Below, piece by piece: positions 1-9,682 of a DNA stretch of 64,000 nucleotides (its first letter is position 1; each line of letters opens with the position of its first letter). The DNA lies in NCBI GenBank assembly GCA_944320015.1, contig CALUFO010000010.1, positions 1 through 64,000 of the forward strand, written 5' to 3'. The DNA is from an uncultured Barnesiella sp. Its GTDB lineage: Bacteria; Bacteroidota; Bacteroidia; Bacteroidales; Barnesiellaceae. Below the pieces are notes generated by a model, which searched no databases, had not been told where the DNA came from, and saw only the letters and a list, made by a program, of their open reading frames with translations. The translations under genes and the position numbers were made by a program.

Positions 1-26
1 CATTGTGACCATCTGGCGTAATCCAA

Positions 27-79
27 ACAAAAAAGGATGACCCTTGAAAGTCTTTGACTTTTGGGTCACCCTCTTTTTT
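27..79 (+). terminator. Intrinsic terminator of an upstream gene outside the window
   Basis: A long hairpin: GGATGACCC pairs with GGGTCACCC with one mismatch, an inner AAAGTC/GACTTT stem sits inside it, and a T-rich run follows. It probably ends a plus-strand gene left of the window. Bases 1-26 are too short to assign. Confidence 0.7.
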
Positions 80-176
80 AATAGATATAGTTAAAAGAAT
101 AAAAATAATTGTATAGGAATCGAAAAATTAGCAAATTTGTAAAGTGGAATCACGACATCTTAATCTTTGATATAAT

Positions 177-2627
177 ATGAAAAAATTACTTTTTTTGTCA
201 GCTCTTCCTTGTTGGGCATTTGTCGCACTGGCCGAAGCTCCGCAGTGGGGCACCCCCGATACCATAGCGCACTATCCCATTGGCCCCGGGGCTGTGTACA
301 CGCATATCGAGTTCACCCAGAAACCCATACAACTGCATCAGGTGACGCTCGATTTGACCGACGAGTACAACACGATAGAGGTGTATCCCTCGAACGGGAA
401 GACTCCCGACGTGTCGCGCGAGACAACTTCGTCGCAATGCAAGAACAACTCGTATGAGGGGCATCGGGCTATTTTTGGAGTCAATCACGATTTGTTCCAT
501 TACAGCGGTCAGACGACCGCGGCGGGAATCAATGTGCGCAATGGCGAGATTATCAGTCATTACGGAAACTATGGTCGCTCGGTGCTTTCTCTCAACAAGG
601 ACAAGGTAGCCGAGGTTTTTCCGCCTAAATATGAGGCGAAAGTGATTTGCCCCGATGCCACGGAGATAACAATCGACAACGTGAACGAATCGGCATACGG
701 TATACAATCCTATCGAAACTGTGTGCTGTTCAATACATACAGTAGCCTTACCCTTGATACAGAAGGTCTATATGCCAAACTCGAGCCGCAAGGCGAATGG
801 ATAATCAACGGCGAGGCTACACCCTGCCGGGTCGCTTCGATAAGCCACACTCCCATACAACCCGACGGTAAAAGCCATATCCTTTTCATGAGGAACGATG
901 CCGCCTCGCAATTCGAAAACAAAGTGCAGGAAGGCGATGTCGTGCATATCGACCAGCGTTTTGTCAATACCACTTTCCCAAACTCGGGACTGTCGGTTCC
1001 CCCGGCGCAAAATGTGCTACAAGCGTTTCATGGTTGGCCCAGCGTGATTCTCAACGGGGAACTCCACGACAAAGAGTATAACGATTTTGTCACTCCGGGA
1101 CGTGAATTTCAAGACTATCCCTGCACACTGGTGGGGGTGACCAAAGACGGGAAAAAGCTATTTATCATTACAGCCGATAAAGGCTCGATGGTAGAAGATG
1201 CCTATTATTTGGTGGAGCAAGGCGCATGGAATGTGGTGAACTTCGATGGCGGGGGCTCGGCGACGATGGTTGTCTATGACGAAGTGGTCAACTCGCCGAC
1301 CGACGGAAAAGAGCGAGCCGTGATGGATTCGTTCCAAGGCATATCGTTGGCTCCCGACGACGACACGTTCTCTTTCATCTCTTTCTCCAAACCCTCGATC
1401 AAGGCTATACCGCTGGCGGCAATCCCCTTGCAGCTACTCGCCCATAACCGTTATGGAGTGGTTATCGACGACGATTTTACCGATGTGGAGTTTTCGTGTG
1501 AACCCGAAGAACTGGGATATGTAAACAGCCGGGGCGAATTTTGTGCCGGGCCGGTGGCCATGTCGGGAACGATTATCGCCCGCAAAGGCGATTCTACCTG
1601 TAAAATGCGTGTCACTATGGGAGCGGCGGGGAGTGATATAGAGTTGGGTGTCGATAGCCTCTATATCGACGATTTGCGGGAATATCCCATAGCCATAAAT
1701 ACCCAATCGGGAGGCAAGAACTATTTGCTCAATCCCGAGATGTTTGAATGGACGGTCGTTGGTGACGATTGTTGCGAAGTAGTCGAGGGCGCAGTGAAAG
1801 GGCTGCGCAACGGACGCACGCTATTGCAGGGAAAATATGACAACATGGAGGTGGAGTTACCGGTTGTTGTCGAAATCGGTTATGGCGAAATGGTGCACGA
1901 AGATTTCTCGGAAGCCTCGTCTTATCCCCTGACCAGTAGTTCGGCGGTGTCCAATATCCGCTTCGATTCGTCGGTTCTTCCTGTCGGTTGGAACGATGGC
2001 GCCACGTTGCAATTCGACTTTTCGACCGGGCGGGCGCCCAATATAGTATTGGACAAGCCTATTCAATTCTATGGATTGCCCGATTCGGTCTCGATGCAAA
2101 TAAAAAACTGGGATTCGATCATCAATACGATTTCTTGTGAATTTTCCAGCCTGTCGGGGTCGTGGATTCATACCCTTTCGCCATTGGCCGACAGCGACTC
2201 GGTATATACGGTTTCGCTCGGGCATCTCGATGTGTCGGCTTTCCCCGTTTCGTTGAAAAGTATGAAAATCTATTTGTCGACCCAAGAGAAAGGCAGTGAC
2301 CGAAAAATATCATTTAGGGATTTCAAAGCCTATTATCCCCATGAAGCGTCGGACGGCGTAGAAGCATTGAAAAGCAAAAACGGGTCGGCATTGTCGGTTA
2401 GCAAGATTGCACAAGGCATCGTGCGAATACAAGGGAATATTGAAGAAGGTGAATCACTGGCGATTACCGTCTCCGATATGAACGGACGCATATTGGCCTC
2501 GTTTGCCGAGACCGCTCTCTATCGAGGCTCTTGCGATGTCGCCTTGCCGCTTGTGTTGTCACCGGGCGTTTACCTGATAGGCGTGCAAACACAAGACAGC
2601 CACGCCGTTGAAAAACTCGTGTGGTAA
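177..2627 (+). CDS. Secreted phosphodiester glycosidase (NAGPA-like) with C-terminal sorting domain
   Basis: An 816-residue exported protein. Residues 1-20 form a signal peptide (MKK start, hydrophobic core, ALA cleavage site). The first half resembles the phosphodiester glycosidase family (NAGPA / DUF2233), including the signature NFDGGGSATM at residues 355-364, where NxDGGGS is the family hallmark. Family members remove sugar caps from phosphodiester-linked glycans; the substrate here is unknown. The middle (about 410-700) looks like Ig-like and carbohydrate-binding beta modules. The last 85 residues (VSDMNGRILASF, SPGVYLIGV) resemble a Por/T9SS type A sorting domain, so the protein may be secreted or surface attached. 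It is a single gene between two terminators. The family call is firm; the substrate is not. Confidence 0.85.
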   Translation: MKKLLFLSALPCWAFVALAEAPQWGTPDTIAHYPIGPGAVYTHIEFTQKPIQLHQVTLDLTDEYNTIEVYPSNGKTPDVSRETTSSQCKNNSYEGHRAIFGVNHDLFHYSGQTTAAGINVRNGEIISHYGNYGRSVLSLNKDKVAEVFPPKYEAKVICPDATEITIDNVNESAYGIQSYRNCVLFNTYSSLTLDTEGLYAKLEPQGEWIINGEATPCRVASISHTPIQPDGKSHILFMRNDAASQFENKVQEGDVVHIDQRFVNTTFPNSGLSVPPAQNVLQAFHGWPSVILNGELHDKEYNDFVTPGREFQDYPCTLVGVTKDGKKLFIITADKGSMVEDAYYLVEQGAWNVVNFDGGGSATMVVYDEVVNSPTDGKERAVMDSFQGISLAPDDDTFSFISFSKPSIKAIPLAAIPLQLLAHNRYGVVIDDDFTDVEFSCEPEELGYVNSRGEFCAGPVAMSGTIIARKGDSTCKMRVTMGAAGSDIELGVDSLYIDDLREYPIAINTQSGGKNYLLNPEMFEWTVVGDDCCEVVEGAVKGLRNGRTLLQGKYDNMEVELPVVVEIGYGEMVHEDFSEASSYPLTSSSAVSNIRFDSSVLPVGWNDGATLQFDFSTGRAPNIVLDKPIQFYGLPDSVSMQIKNWDSIINTISCEFSSLSGSWIHTLSPLADSDSVYTVSLGHLDVSAFPVSLKSMKIYLSTQEKGSDRKISFRDFKAYYPHEASDGVEALKSKNGSALSVSKIAQGIVRIQGNIEEGESLAITVSDMNGRILASFAETALYRGSCDVALPLVLSPGVYLIGVQTQDSHAVEKLVW

Positions 2628-2650
2628 AACCATAAATAAAATTAAAATCA

Positions 2651-2694
2651 AACGACGAAGCCCGGCGATTCTATCCCGGGTTTCGTCGTTTTTT
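2651..2694 (+). terminator. Intrinsic terminator after the phosphodiester glycosidase gene
   Basis: AACGACGAAGCCCGG pairs with CCGGGTTTCGTCGTT (15 bp, one G-U) around a loop of about 10 nt, followed by a T run. It starts 23 nt after the stop codon. Confidence 0.9.
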
Positions 2695-3234
2695 GTATGG
2701 TAGGGTCAAAGAGAATAAAAAAATTCCTTCTTTGCTTGGCGGTAGCCGAGATAGGAAAAGGACTATTTTACAAGTGACGGAGATTGAAGTTCTAAACTTC
2801 TCCTCTGTGTTCTCCATAAGGAGGAATATAGTGGAGGTGCCCGCAGGGTGCGGAGTGGGTTAAACTCTTTTATTGATTCTCGCTGGGATTATTTCGAAAG
2901 CAGTTGTGTGGTTGATTTAGGATACCAGCTCCTGTAACCATTCACCCATGAAGCGGTTGTATATTATGTAGTCATTACTCGTCTGATATTTCAATAATAT
3001 TGTTACATAATTATCGTAATGTGTGGTGTTACATGTGCGCTCATTGGACAGCCCCGTAGCGAGGAGAAGAGAAAAGTTTTGGGCGGGGCTTGTCATGAAT
3101 GGAATGTTTTCAATAGCGCCTTTTGTCCGCAAGTTTATCGGATTTGTCGAGAGAAAAAGTATATATAGAAAGAATATTCATTGTGGTTTAATATTTATTT
3201 GTATATTTACCACCTTTTCTAAACCCAATACTAT
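2695..3234. other. Intergenic region with one dispersed repeat and no convincing gene
   Basis: About 540 bases. Two 71-codon ORFs on opposite strands (2917-3132 and 3023-3238) have no recognisable domain and no start context, so I do not call them. One degenerate copy of the TTTAAAC-type repeat lies at 2791-2866. The end (3180-3234) is AT-rich and contains TATATTTA at about 3202, a near match to the -7 box, with a TTG about 18 nt upstream. It may drive the M6 protease gene. Confidence 0.5.
2791..2866. repeat. Degenerate TTTAAAC-bounded hairpin repeat, copy 0
   Basis: It begins TCTAAACTTCTCCTCTGTG, contains AAGGAGGAATATAGTGGAGGTG, and ends GGAGTGGGTTAAAC. The same order of blocks recurs in the four copies at 28295-28686. 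It is a lone, more diverged copy 25 kb from the others, which suggests a genome-wide interspersed repeat. Confidence 0.7.
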
Positions 3235-5853
3235 ATGAAAAAAGTTCTTATCTCATTGTGTGTAAGTGCCTTCTTGGGGGTATCTTCGTTATTTGCCGTA
3301 CCGGCAAGGTCTATTCCTGTGACCGTTACTCAACCCGATGGGAGTGTGGTGACCGTTAAACTCGTAGGAGATGAATTTGGCCATTATAGGGTAACTTCCG
3401 ACGGGATTCCTGTGCTTCGTTGCGAAGATGGTTTCTATCGGTATGCCGAGTTTTCGTCGGCTGGCGAGGCTGTGGCCGGTCGTGTGATTGCCCGTGATGC
3501 CGCATTGCGCACGGCTTCGGAAAAGTCCTATTTGGAACAGTTGGCTGCACAGCAGGTATCACAAAAGTTTTTTGCCCGCCGCTCTTTGCAGAAACAACAG
3601 AAACAAAAATCGATCACTCGCCGGGTGACGCAAGCCACTGCGGGCGACGATGTACACGGGCTGGTGCTGCTGGTCGAGTTCAGCGATGAGAAATTTGGCC
3701 CGGTAGGTACGAAAGAGGCCTTCGACGAGATGATGAACAAGGAGGGGTATGATTATATGGGAGCCATAGGCAGTGCCCGGGATTATTTTATTGCCCAATC
3801 GGGAGGCAAGTTCCAACCGACATTCGATGTGGTGGGGCCTATTACCCTCGACAATCCTATGGCCTATTACGGAGGCAATGACCGAAGCGGAAACGACCAA
3901 CACCCGGAAGAGATGGTTATCGATGCCTGCAAAAAAGCCGAATCGATGGCCGATTTCACCATTTACGACCGCGATAACGACGGCTTTGTCGATTTGGTGT
4001 ATGTCATTTATGCTGGCTATGGCGAGTCGTCCGATATGGACGGTTCTTTGGAAGATACCATTTGGCCTCATGCTTGGTATGTATATCAAGGAGCCGGGCG
4101 ACAAGTTCAGATCGATGGCAAATATATCGACGCATATGCCTGCTCGCCCGAGTTGCTGGGCAATAGCGGTACTTATCGCGATGGAATAGGCACTTTCTGC
4201 CACGAATATAGCCACACATTGGGGTTGCCCGATTTCTATGATACGAGCGGTTATTCTTCGAATTATGGTATGAGTACATGGAGTTTGATGGATTATGGCT
4301 GTTACAACGGGCCCGATATGGACGGCGATGGATACAGTGACGGTTCGGTGCCTGTGGGATATACGGCTTATGAACGGGAATTTTGTGGTTGGCTCACTAT
4401 CGAGGAGTTGACCGATCCAGCGACGATTACACTCGAAAATTTGGCCGATAGCAAAAAGGCGTATAAGATTGTGTCGAGCGACGAAAACCAATATTTCACG
4501 TTGGAGAACCGTCAACAAACCGGTTGGGACCAATATATGGCAGCTTCGGGCTTGATGATTTTGAAAGTCGATTATGATCCTACCGCATGGTACAACAACA
4601 CGGTCAACAACATTGCGTCACGCCAGCGCATGACCATTATGCCGGCCGACAACCGAAATAGCGCTTATGACGAAGAGGGCGACCTCTATCCCTACAACGG
4701 CAACGATTCGTTTACCGACACCAGCCGCCCGGCTGCGAAAACGAATGACGGAGAACTGTTGGGAAAACCGGTGACCGGCATCACGCACACGAATGGCGTG
4801 ATTACCTTCGATTTTATGGGAGGGGTTCCCGCTGTGCTCGCTCCCGTGGCCAATGAGGCTACCGACATAACCGCTACCGGCTTTACAGCCCATTGGTCGT
4901 CGGTGGAGAATGCCGCCAGCTACACACTCTATGTCGACCGCAAACAGCCTTCGGCCGGAGGTGAGATTCTGTTGTCGGAAAATTTTGACAATTGCTTGAA
5001 GGCAGGTACGACCAATTTGGGGGGCACCGGCTCGCTGCAAGATGTCGATGATGAATATTTCCAGAATCCGGGTTGGAGCGGTAAATATCTCTTCCCCGAG
5101 GAAGGAAGAATGAAACTGGGCAATTCGTCTAATGGCGGAGCCTTGCGCACACCGGCTCTCGACTTGTCGGATTGCGACGGCATGTTTACCGTGCGCTTCG
5201 ATGCCTCGCGGTATGACAATGCCAAGGAGAAGTCTGTAATGAAGGTTTATCTCGAAGGCGACGAGGCCAATGCCCAGTCGACCGAAATGTTGCCGGCCGA
5301 TGCGCAATCGATGACTACCTATACGATGACTTTTACAGGCGGAACTTCTGCCAGCAAAATCGTTTTGGAGTCGACAGCCGACAGCGACAAGAAGAGAGCC
5401 TATATCGATAATATCGTCGTGTATAGCGGCGAGGTTCAACCCGATGTCGAGGCTAAGCCGGCAACCGGTAATACCGGGTGGACTATGGAAGTGACAGGCA
5501 TCACCGATACTTCTTATCCAGTCTTGGGACTTGAACAAAGTTATATCTATTCCTATAAAGTGAAAGCCGTTACCGCCGAGAACGAGGAGAGCGTCTATTC
5601 CAATGTGGTGAAAGTCGATTTGAGTGTGTCGACCGGGATTTGCGAGTTGCCCGAGATGAAAGCGCATGTATATGCCGTCGACGGGAATATCGTGGTGGAA
5701 AGCGAAACTATACAGCCCGTCGAGGTTGTCAACCTCATGGGACAAGTGGTGGCGAAAGCCGAGATAAACGGCCAAGCCGTATTACCTGTGCCTGCCGCCG
5801 GTGTCTATGTCGTGCGCTGTGGCACAATGGTGATCCGCTGCGTGGTGCGATGA
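3235..5853 (+). CDS. Secreted M6-family metalloprotease with FnIII module and C-terminal sorting domain
   Basis: An 872-residue exported zinc protease. The signal peptide is about residues 1-22 (ends LFAVPA). The catalytic part belongs to the M6 (immune inhibitor A-like) family. The zinc motif HEYSHTLGLPD starts at residue 323 (His323, Glu324, His327), and a later SLMDYG gives the family's Met turn. A fibronectin type III-like segment starts near 532 (TGFTAHWSSVENAASYTLYV), followed by a beta-rich 'choice-of-anchor' type domain (LSENFDNC). The last 75 residues (VEVVNLMGQVV, PAAGVYVVRCG) look like a T9SS type A sorting domain. It probably degrades extracellular proteins. It is monocistronic, with its own terminator. 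Confidence 0.9.
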   Translation: MKKVLISLCVSAFLGVSSLFAVPARSIPVTVTQPDGSVVTVKLVGDEFGHYRVTSDGIPVLRCEDGFYRYAEFSSAGEAVAGRVIARDAALRTASEKSYLEQLAAQQVSQKFFARRSLQKQQKQKSITRRVTQATAGDDVHGLVLLVEFSDEKFGPVGTKEAFDEMMNKEGYDYMGAIGSARDYFIAQSGGKFQPTFDVVGPITLDNPMAYYGGNDRSGNDQHPEEMVIDACKKAESMADFTIYDRDNDGFVDLVYVIYAGYGESSDMDGSLEDTIWPHAWYVYQGAGRQVQIDGKYIDAYACSPELLGNSGTYRDGIGTFCHEYSHTLGLPDFYDTSGYSSNYGMSTWSLMDYGCYNGPDMDGDGYSDGSVPVGYTAYEREFCGWLTIEELTDPATITLENLADSKKAYKIVSSDENQYFTLENRQQTGWDQYMAASGLMILKVDYDPTAWYNNTVNNIASRQRMTIMPADNRNSAYDEEGDLYPYNGNDSFTDTSRPAAKTNDGELLGKPVTGITHTNGVITFDFMGGVPAVLAPVANEATDITATGFTAHWSSVENAASYTLYVDRKQPSAGGEILLSENFDNCLKAGTTNLGGTGSLQDVDDEYFQNPGWSGKYLFPEEGRMKLGNSSNGGALRTPALDLSDCDGMFTVRFDASRYDNAKEKSVMKVYLEGDEANAQSTEMLPADAQSMTTYTMTFTGGTSASKIVLESTADSDKKRAYIDNIVVYSGEVQPDVEAKPATGNTGWTMEVTGITDTSYPVLGLEQSYIYSYKVKAVTAENEESVYSNVVKVDLSVSTGICELPEMKAHVYAVDGNIVVESETIQPVEVVNLMGQVVAKAEINGQAVLPVPAAGVYVVRCGTMVIRCVVR

Positions 5854-5876
5854 TTCTAATCACGACAATACAAATG

Positions 5877-5911
5877 AAGACCGGGGCTGTTGGCGGCTTC
5901 GGTCTTTTTTA
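5877..5911 (+). terminator. Intrinsic terminator after the M6 protease gene
   Basis: AAGACCGGGGC pairs with GCTTCGGTCTT (11 bp with two G-U pairs), followed by TTTTTT. Confidence 0.85.
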
Positions 5912-5978
5912 TTTAAGCCGTGCCTATTGGAGAATAGAGACTTAATGATTATATTTATCGAGTGAAAAACAAGCCGAT

Positions 5979-6503
5979 ATGGAGCAGGACGAATTGAAAG
6001 AGAGGCTGGCGGCGATTACAGGCGAGCGCATGAAATGGCGTATTGTGGAACTGTTGTTGCGAGAGTCGTGTGTTGCCGAGGCTATGGAGCTTGCGGCAAG
6101 CGGGCAGGGTGTCGCATCTTTTCGTGCCGCATGGGGAGTCTCGGGGATATACGAGTGCGACAAAGCCTTGTTTTTGCAATATCGAGACCGGTTTGTGTCG
6201 GCTTTCCCGTGGGTGAGCCACCATGGAGCGAGGCGTGAGTATGGGCGCGTCATGCTGCGGTTATTGGAGCACCGGGAGTATTGCCCCGATCGAGTTGCCG
6301 CAGAACAGCTCGTCGAGACGGTTTGTGCATGGAGCATCGAGCCGGGAGTCAAACTCTCGGAGAAGGTATGGTATTTCTCGATATTGAAACTATTGTCTCG
6401 GCAAGTGGAGTGGGGCGGAGAGATGTTGCAGCAGTTTGTAGAGATGAGCCAAGCCGATTCTTCTCCCGGAATGAGGGTTTTGTTGCGACGCTTGGGCGAA
6501 TGA
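5979..6503 (+). CDS. Hypothetical helical protein, 174 aa
   Basis: No family is recognised. The protein is cytosolic (no signal peptide or membrane segment) and rich in Leu, Glu and Arg, with repeated amphipathic helices such as RMKWRIVELLLRES and RVMLRLLEHREY, suggesting a HEAT-like or adaptor helical fold. Trp and Cys are relatively frequent. It starts at an ATG 38 nt after a TATATTTA-like element (near 5951) and lies between the M6 protease terminator and a promoter-preceded lipoprotein gene, so it may be transcribed alone. Coding potential is supported by the length of the open frame and by G/C-rich third positions like those of its neighbours. Function unknown. Confidence 0.65.
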   Translation: MEQDELKERLAAITGERMKWRIVELLLRESCVAEAMELAASGQGVASFRAAWGVSGIYECDKALFLQYRDRFVSAFPWVSHHGARREYGRVMLRLLEHREYCPDRVAAEQLVETVCAWSIEPGVKLSEKVWYFSILKLLSRQVEWGGEMLQQFVEMSQADSSPGMRVLLRRLGE

Positions 6504-6536
6504 TTTAAAATAGCTTAAATGTTGCAGATTCCTCCT

Positions 6537-6564
6537 TGTAACCTACGGTTGATGATTACATTTG
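6537..6564 (+). promoter_or_regulatory. Bacteroidota-type promoter for the lipoprotein gene
   Basis: TACATTTG at 6557-6564 matches the -7 box TAnnTTTG. A TTG lies 17 nt upstream (6537-6539), a slightly short spacing. The leader to the start codon would be about 28 nt. Confidence 0.5.
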
Positions 6565-6598
6565 TATCAGGAAGCGAAATGCGGAAAGGAAATTTTGT

Positions 6599-7639
6599 AT
6601 GAAGAAAATCTTGATTTTAATGGCTGCGGTCGTTCCCTTGTTGACCGGTTGCCGCTCGGTTTCGATGCTTTCTTTCGATGTTTGGCGGCCGGCGAAGGTG
6701 ACTTTCCCGGTCGATATCGCCCGGGTGACAGTCGTGAATAATTCGGTCGATCCCGATGAAAAAGAGGGGAACAGATATAGGGATAATATTTCGAAGCAAG
6801 AATATGCGTTGGAGGTTCTGCACGACAGCACGACCTACCGGTTGGCCGAATATATCGCATTGGAACTTTCTAACGCCCACTATTTCCCCGAAGTGACGAT
6901 CTTTTACGACGATTCCATTACATTGCCCAAGAGCCTCTATCCGTTGCTGAATGAGAGTCAACTGTCGGCGATAAGAGGCGGAGCCGATCACACGGCCGTA
7001 GTATCGCTCGACAAGACCGATATGGCTGTGAGCATGGACGACAACGCCCTCGTCGACACATTTGGAGAAACCGTTTATGTGACCGAGTTGTCTGTGGCCA
7101 CGACTCTGTATTTGCGAGTATATTGGCCCGATAGGATAGAGCCGTCTTCCGAGGTGGTTACCGACACGATTTACTGGCAGTCGTTTGGATATACCCCCGA
7201 CGACGCGCACAGCTCATTGCCTCGAACCGCCGGATTTCTTCAAGAGGCGATGCGGCATATTTCTTCTCGTGTGAGAGATTTGTTTATTCCTCATGTAGAT
7301 AATGTCGACCGGTATCTTTACACCTCTTCCAATCCGGCTTTGGGCGACGCCTTCGATTTTTGGCAGCAGCAGAAATATAAAGAAGCCTCGTATTTGTGGG
7401 AGTATGTCTACGAAGAGCAGAAAAACAAAACTTCGCGGGCTATGGCCGCTGCCAATCTGGCGGTATATTACGAACTGTTCGACAACTACGCCGAAGCTAT
7501 TAAATGGGTAGACCGGGCGCTCGCCTTATTCAAGGAGAAATCGGATTACGAAACTCCCGACATCACCATGTTGCAGGATTATCGGCGACAATTAATCGAA
7601 CGGAATACCGATAACTTCACGTTGCAGAAGCAGATTTAG
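6599..7639 (+). CDS. Lipoprotein with C-terminal tetratricopeptide-like helices (possibly DUF6340)
   Basis: A 346-residue protein with a lipoprotein signal peptide: LLTGC ends at Cys18, the predicted acylation site. The N-terminal half is mixed alpha/beta. The C-terminal third (about 245-330) has TPR-like pairs: ALGDAFDFWQQQKYKEASYLWEYV, then AMAAANLAVYYELFDNYAEAIKWVDRAL. The layout resembles the Bacteroidota DUF6340 lipoproteins, recalled from memory and not verified. It is probably anchored in a membrane facing the periplasm. It is monocistronic and converges on the 7681-10870 operon, with only 41 nt between stop codons and no clear terminator hairpin there. Confidence 0.7.
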   Translation: MKKILILMAAVVPLLTGCRSVSMLSFDVWRPAKVTFPVDIARVTVVNNSVDPDEKEGNRYRDNISKQEYALEVLHDSTTYRLAEYIALELSNAHYFPEVTIFYDDSITLPKSLYPLLNESQLSAIRGGADHTAVVSLDKTDMAVSMDDNALVDTFGETVYVTELSVATTLYLRVYWPDRIEPSSEVVTDTIYWQSFGYTPDDAHSSLPRTAGFLQEAMRHISSRVRDLFIPHVDNVDRYLYTSSNPALGDAFDFWQQQKYKEASYLWEYVYEEQKNKTSRAMAAANLAVYYELFDNYAEAIKWVDRALALFKEKSDYETPDITMLQDYRRQLIERNTDNFTLQKQI

Positions 7640-7680
7640 CCAGCTTCCTGTCACCCGTTTGAACTTCCCGTTTCGTGAAT

Positions 7681-8364
7681 TTAGTCGAATCTTACTCCGG
7701 GATTCATCTCGGCGGGAGAGTGCCAGTCTATGCCGTAATCCCGGGCGAGAATGCTTCGTAATGTAGGCCAATAGGCAAAACAGAATCCCATGCCACGGGG
7801 GGTGTCGGCCAGTTCGGCGTGAGCTTTCTCCTCGGCTTCGGCGATAGCGTCTTCATATTCGGCAGTCCACTCTATCGGGTCTTTGCGCAGGTAGCCATCG
7901 TTTTCGATGTCGTCGAATCGTTTTTGGTCGGCAGCCATTATGTTGAGCGTATAGCGAGTGATCTCGGCGTTGAGCGGGTCGATGCCCATCTCTAAATCCT
8001 CGGCTCGGTCGTCGCTCAGCCCGATGATGGCGTCGCGTTCGAGTTCCATGAGCCGCAATTTGAGCCGGGGGTGGTTGTAAAGCGCTTCGCTGGCTCTGTG
8101 GCACACGTTCCCGGCAATTACCCGCTTGTCTTCAAATTCGATGATTGCCGGCATATATTTGACGATTTCCCGGCACAGGGCGGCGTTTTTCCATGCCGGG
8201 CCGAAGTCCATCACATATTCTTCGCAAAGTAGCGCGTCGGCGCAAACCAACTCGCAGATAGCCTCGGCGTTGCCGGCATCTTTTGCGAGTATATCGAGTT
8301 GTTGCCGGCGTATTTCTTCTAAATCGGCGATATGATATATCTTGCCATCTATTTCTTGTGCCAT
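7681..8364 (-). CDS. Hypothetical acidic protein, last gene of the GNAT/Sel1 operon
   Basis: A 227-residue cytosolic protein with no family I recognise. It is strongly acidic (many Asp and Glu) with several short cysteine-containing helices (AICELVCADALLCEEY) and an aromatic end (GFCFAYWPTLRSILARDYGIDWHSPAEMNPG). No signal peptide or membrane segment. The start ATG at 8364 is 28 nt from the upstream gene's stop, and all three genes run the same way, so co-transcription is likely. The C-terminal GIDWHSPAEMNPGVRFD resembles tail segments seen in Bacteroidota immunity- or effector-neighbour proteins, but this is only an impression. Confidence 0.65.
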   Translation of the reverse strand: MAQEIDGKIYHIADLEEIRRQQLDILAKDAGNAEAICELVCADALLCEEYVMDFGPAWKNAALCREIVKYMPAIIEFEDKRVIAGNVCHRASEALYNHPRLKLRLMELERDAIIGLSDDRAEDLEMGIDPLNAEITRYTLNIMAADQKRFDDIENDGYLRKDPIEWTAEYEDAIAEAEEKAHAELADTPRGMGFCFAYWPTLRSILARDYGIDWHSPAEMNPGVRFD

Positions 8365-8392
8365 GATTGTATGCGGTTAGTCGTTTGAACTA

Positions 8393-9676
8393 TCAAATAT
8401 CAATGTCGTATTGGCGGGCTATTGCCTCGTAATTGGCGATGAGTTGGGGATCGGAATTATATGCTTTAAGCATGTTCAGATAAGCGCTAATGGATTGCCG
8501 ATGACCATTGTTGGCTGCCAGACAGTATTGTTGGAGAGCCAATTGGCGCATCTTGTCGGCTCGCTCGGCATCGCCTTCGTTTCGTACGGTGTCCGACGCA
8601 ATCTCATAAATCCACCCCATATAAAAACGGCACCATAGCGAATCGGCATCGATTCCCTCCTGCATGTATTCCATGAATCCGTCGTCGAAAAAGCTCATGC
8701 CGTTCTTGATGAAATAGTACATCAGCACCAGCCCGAGATATTCGTAGCGTTCCTCTTTGTCGGGGTGCTCGTCGTAGTATTTCGAGAGCATGTTGGTGTA
8801 CTCGTCTATTCGGGCGTCCTTTTCGCTGTTTTCCATGTCGTTAAGCCAGTCGTTGAAAAGATTTTGGCCTTTGAGGAGTATGCCTTCCCACGAGCCTTCA
8901 TCAACCATTTGGTCGAGAACTTCGTTGGCTGTTGCCTCTTTGTGCCGGAATCCATATCGGGCGATAGCGTCGAAAATACCCATGCCCGACCCGTTTTGGT
9001 AAGCTGTCGCGGCATAGCGGCAAGCCAGTGCGATATCGCCGACATAAGTGGCAGCAGTGACAGCCGCGTCGAGAATGGCAAGGAAAAGTTTCTCTGTGCG
9101 ATGTTCGATTTCGAGCATTTTATCGGCCGCCCATTGCAGATAGCGCAACGCATAGGCCATGTTGACATTCCCATACATGGGTATCATATACATCTTGCCG
9201 ATATTGTATGCGGCAAGAGAGCGGTATTCGGGCCAAAGTCCTTCGTTATCGACCACCGATTGATATAGGCGCGAGGCATAGGTGAGAAATTCGTTGCCTG
9301 TCAACCCTTTTTCATAAAGAAACGACCAATGGTCGGGATTGGTAAACCAATCGGCTGCCTTCAACGCCGATGCGTGGTCGCCGGCCTCGCCTTTCTCTTT
9401 CAGAGCCAGAGCCTCGTTATACTCTTTTTCGAGGCTATCGGTCGCTTGGCGGCTCGATTCATCGAGGGCGGCTTTACACTTGTCGTATTGAGAGCGGGCG
9501 GCATAGATCAAGTCCGAGAAGTCCTCGTCGACGTCACGCAGTTTTTGTAACTCAAAGTAACATTCCCAAGCCTGTTGAGCCATATTGAGTGCCTCTTGGT
9601 ACCGGCCTTCGTTATATAGTGCGCCACAAGCATCCAGCGATTCTATCGCAGTTTTTTTCAATTCGATTTTGTTCAT
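8393..9676 (-). CDS. Sel1/TPR-like repeat protein, 427 aa
   Basis: A cytosolic all-helical protein. It starts with a TPR-like pair (ALYNEGRYQEALNMAQQAWECYFEL). From about residue 125 come Sel1-type units that count through alanine- and tyrosine-rich helices (AAYNIGKMYMIP, ALRYLQWAADKM, ACRYAATAYQNGSGMG, GLVLMYYFIKNGMSFF, QYCLAANNGHRQS). Such repeats usually mediate protein binding, so it may be the adaptor of its operon. It starts 6 nt after the stop of the upstream acetyltransferase gene. No catalytic motif is visible. Confidence 0.7.
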   Translation of the reverse strand: MNKIELKKTAIESLDACGALYNEGRYQEALNMAQQAWECYFELQKLRDVDEDFSDLIYAARSQYDKCKAALDESSRQATDSLEKEYNEALALKEKGEAGDHASALKAADWFTNPDHWSFLYEKGLTGNEFLTYASRLYQSVVDNEGLWPEYRSLAAYNIGKMYMIPMYGNVNMAYALRYLQWAADKMLEIEHRTEKLFLAILDAAVTAATYVGDIALACRYAATAYQNGSGMGIFDAIARYGFRHKEATANEVLDQMVDEGSWEGILLKGQNLFNDWLNDMENSEKDARIDEYTNMLSKYYDEHPDKEERYEYLGLVLMYYFIKNGMSFFDDGFMEYMQEGIDADSLWCRFYMGWIYEIASDTVRNEGDAERADKMRQLALQQYCLAANNGHRQSISAYLNMLKAYNSDPQLIANYEAIARQYDIDI

Positions 9677-9682
9677 GGTATT

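Noticed and set aside
3023..3238. 71-codon ORF before the M6 protease gene
   Set aside because: No domain, ends 4 nt past the protease ATG, and its sequence looks random.
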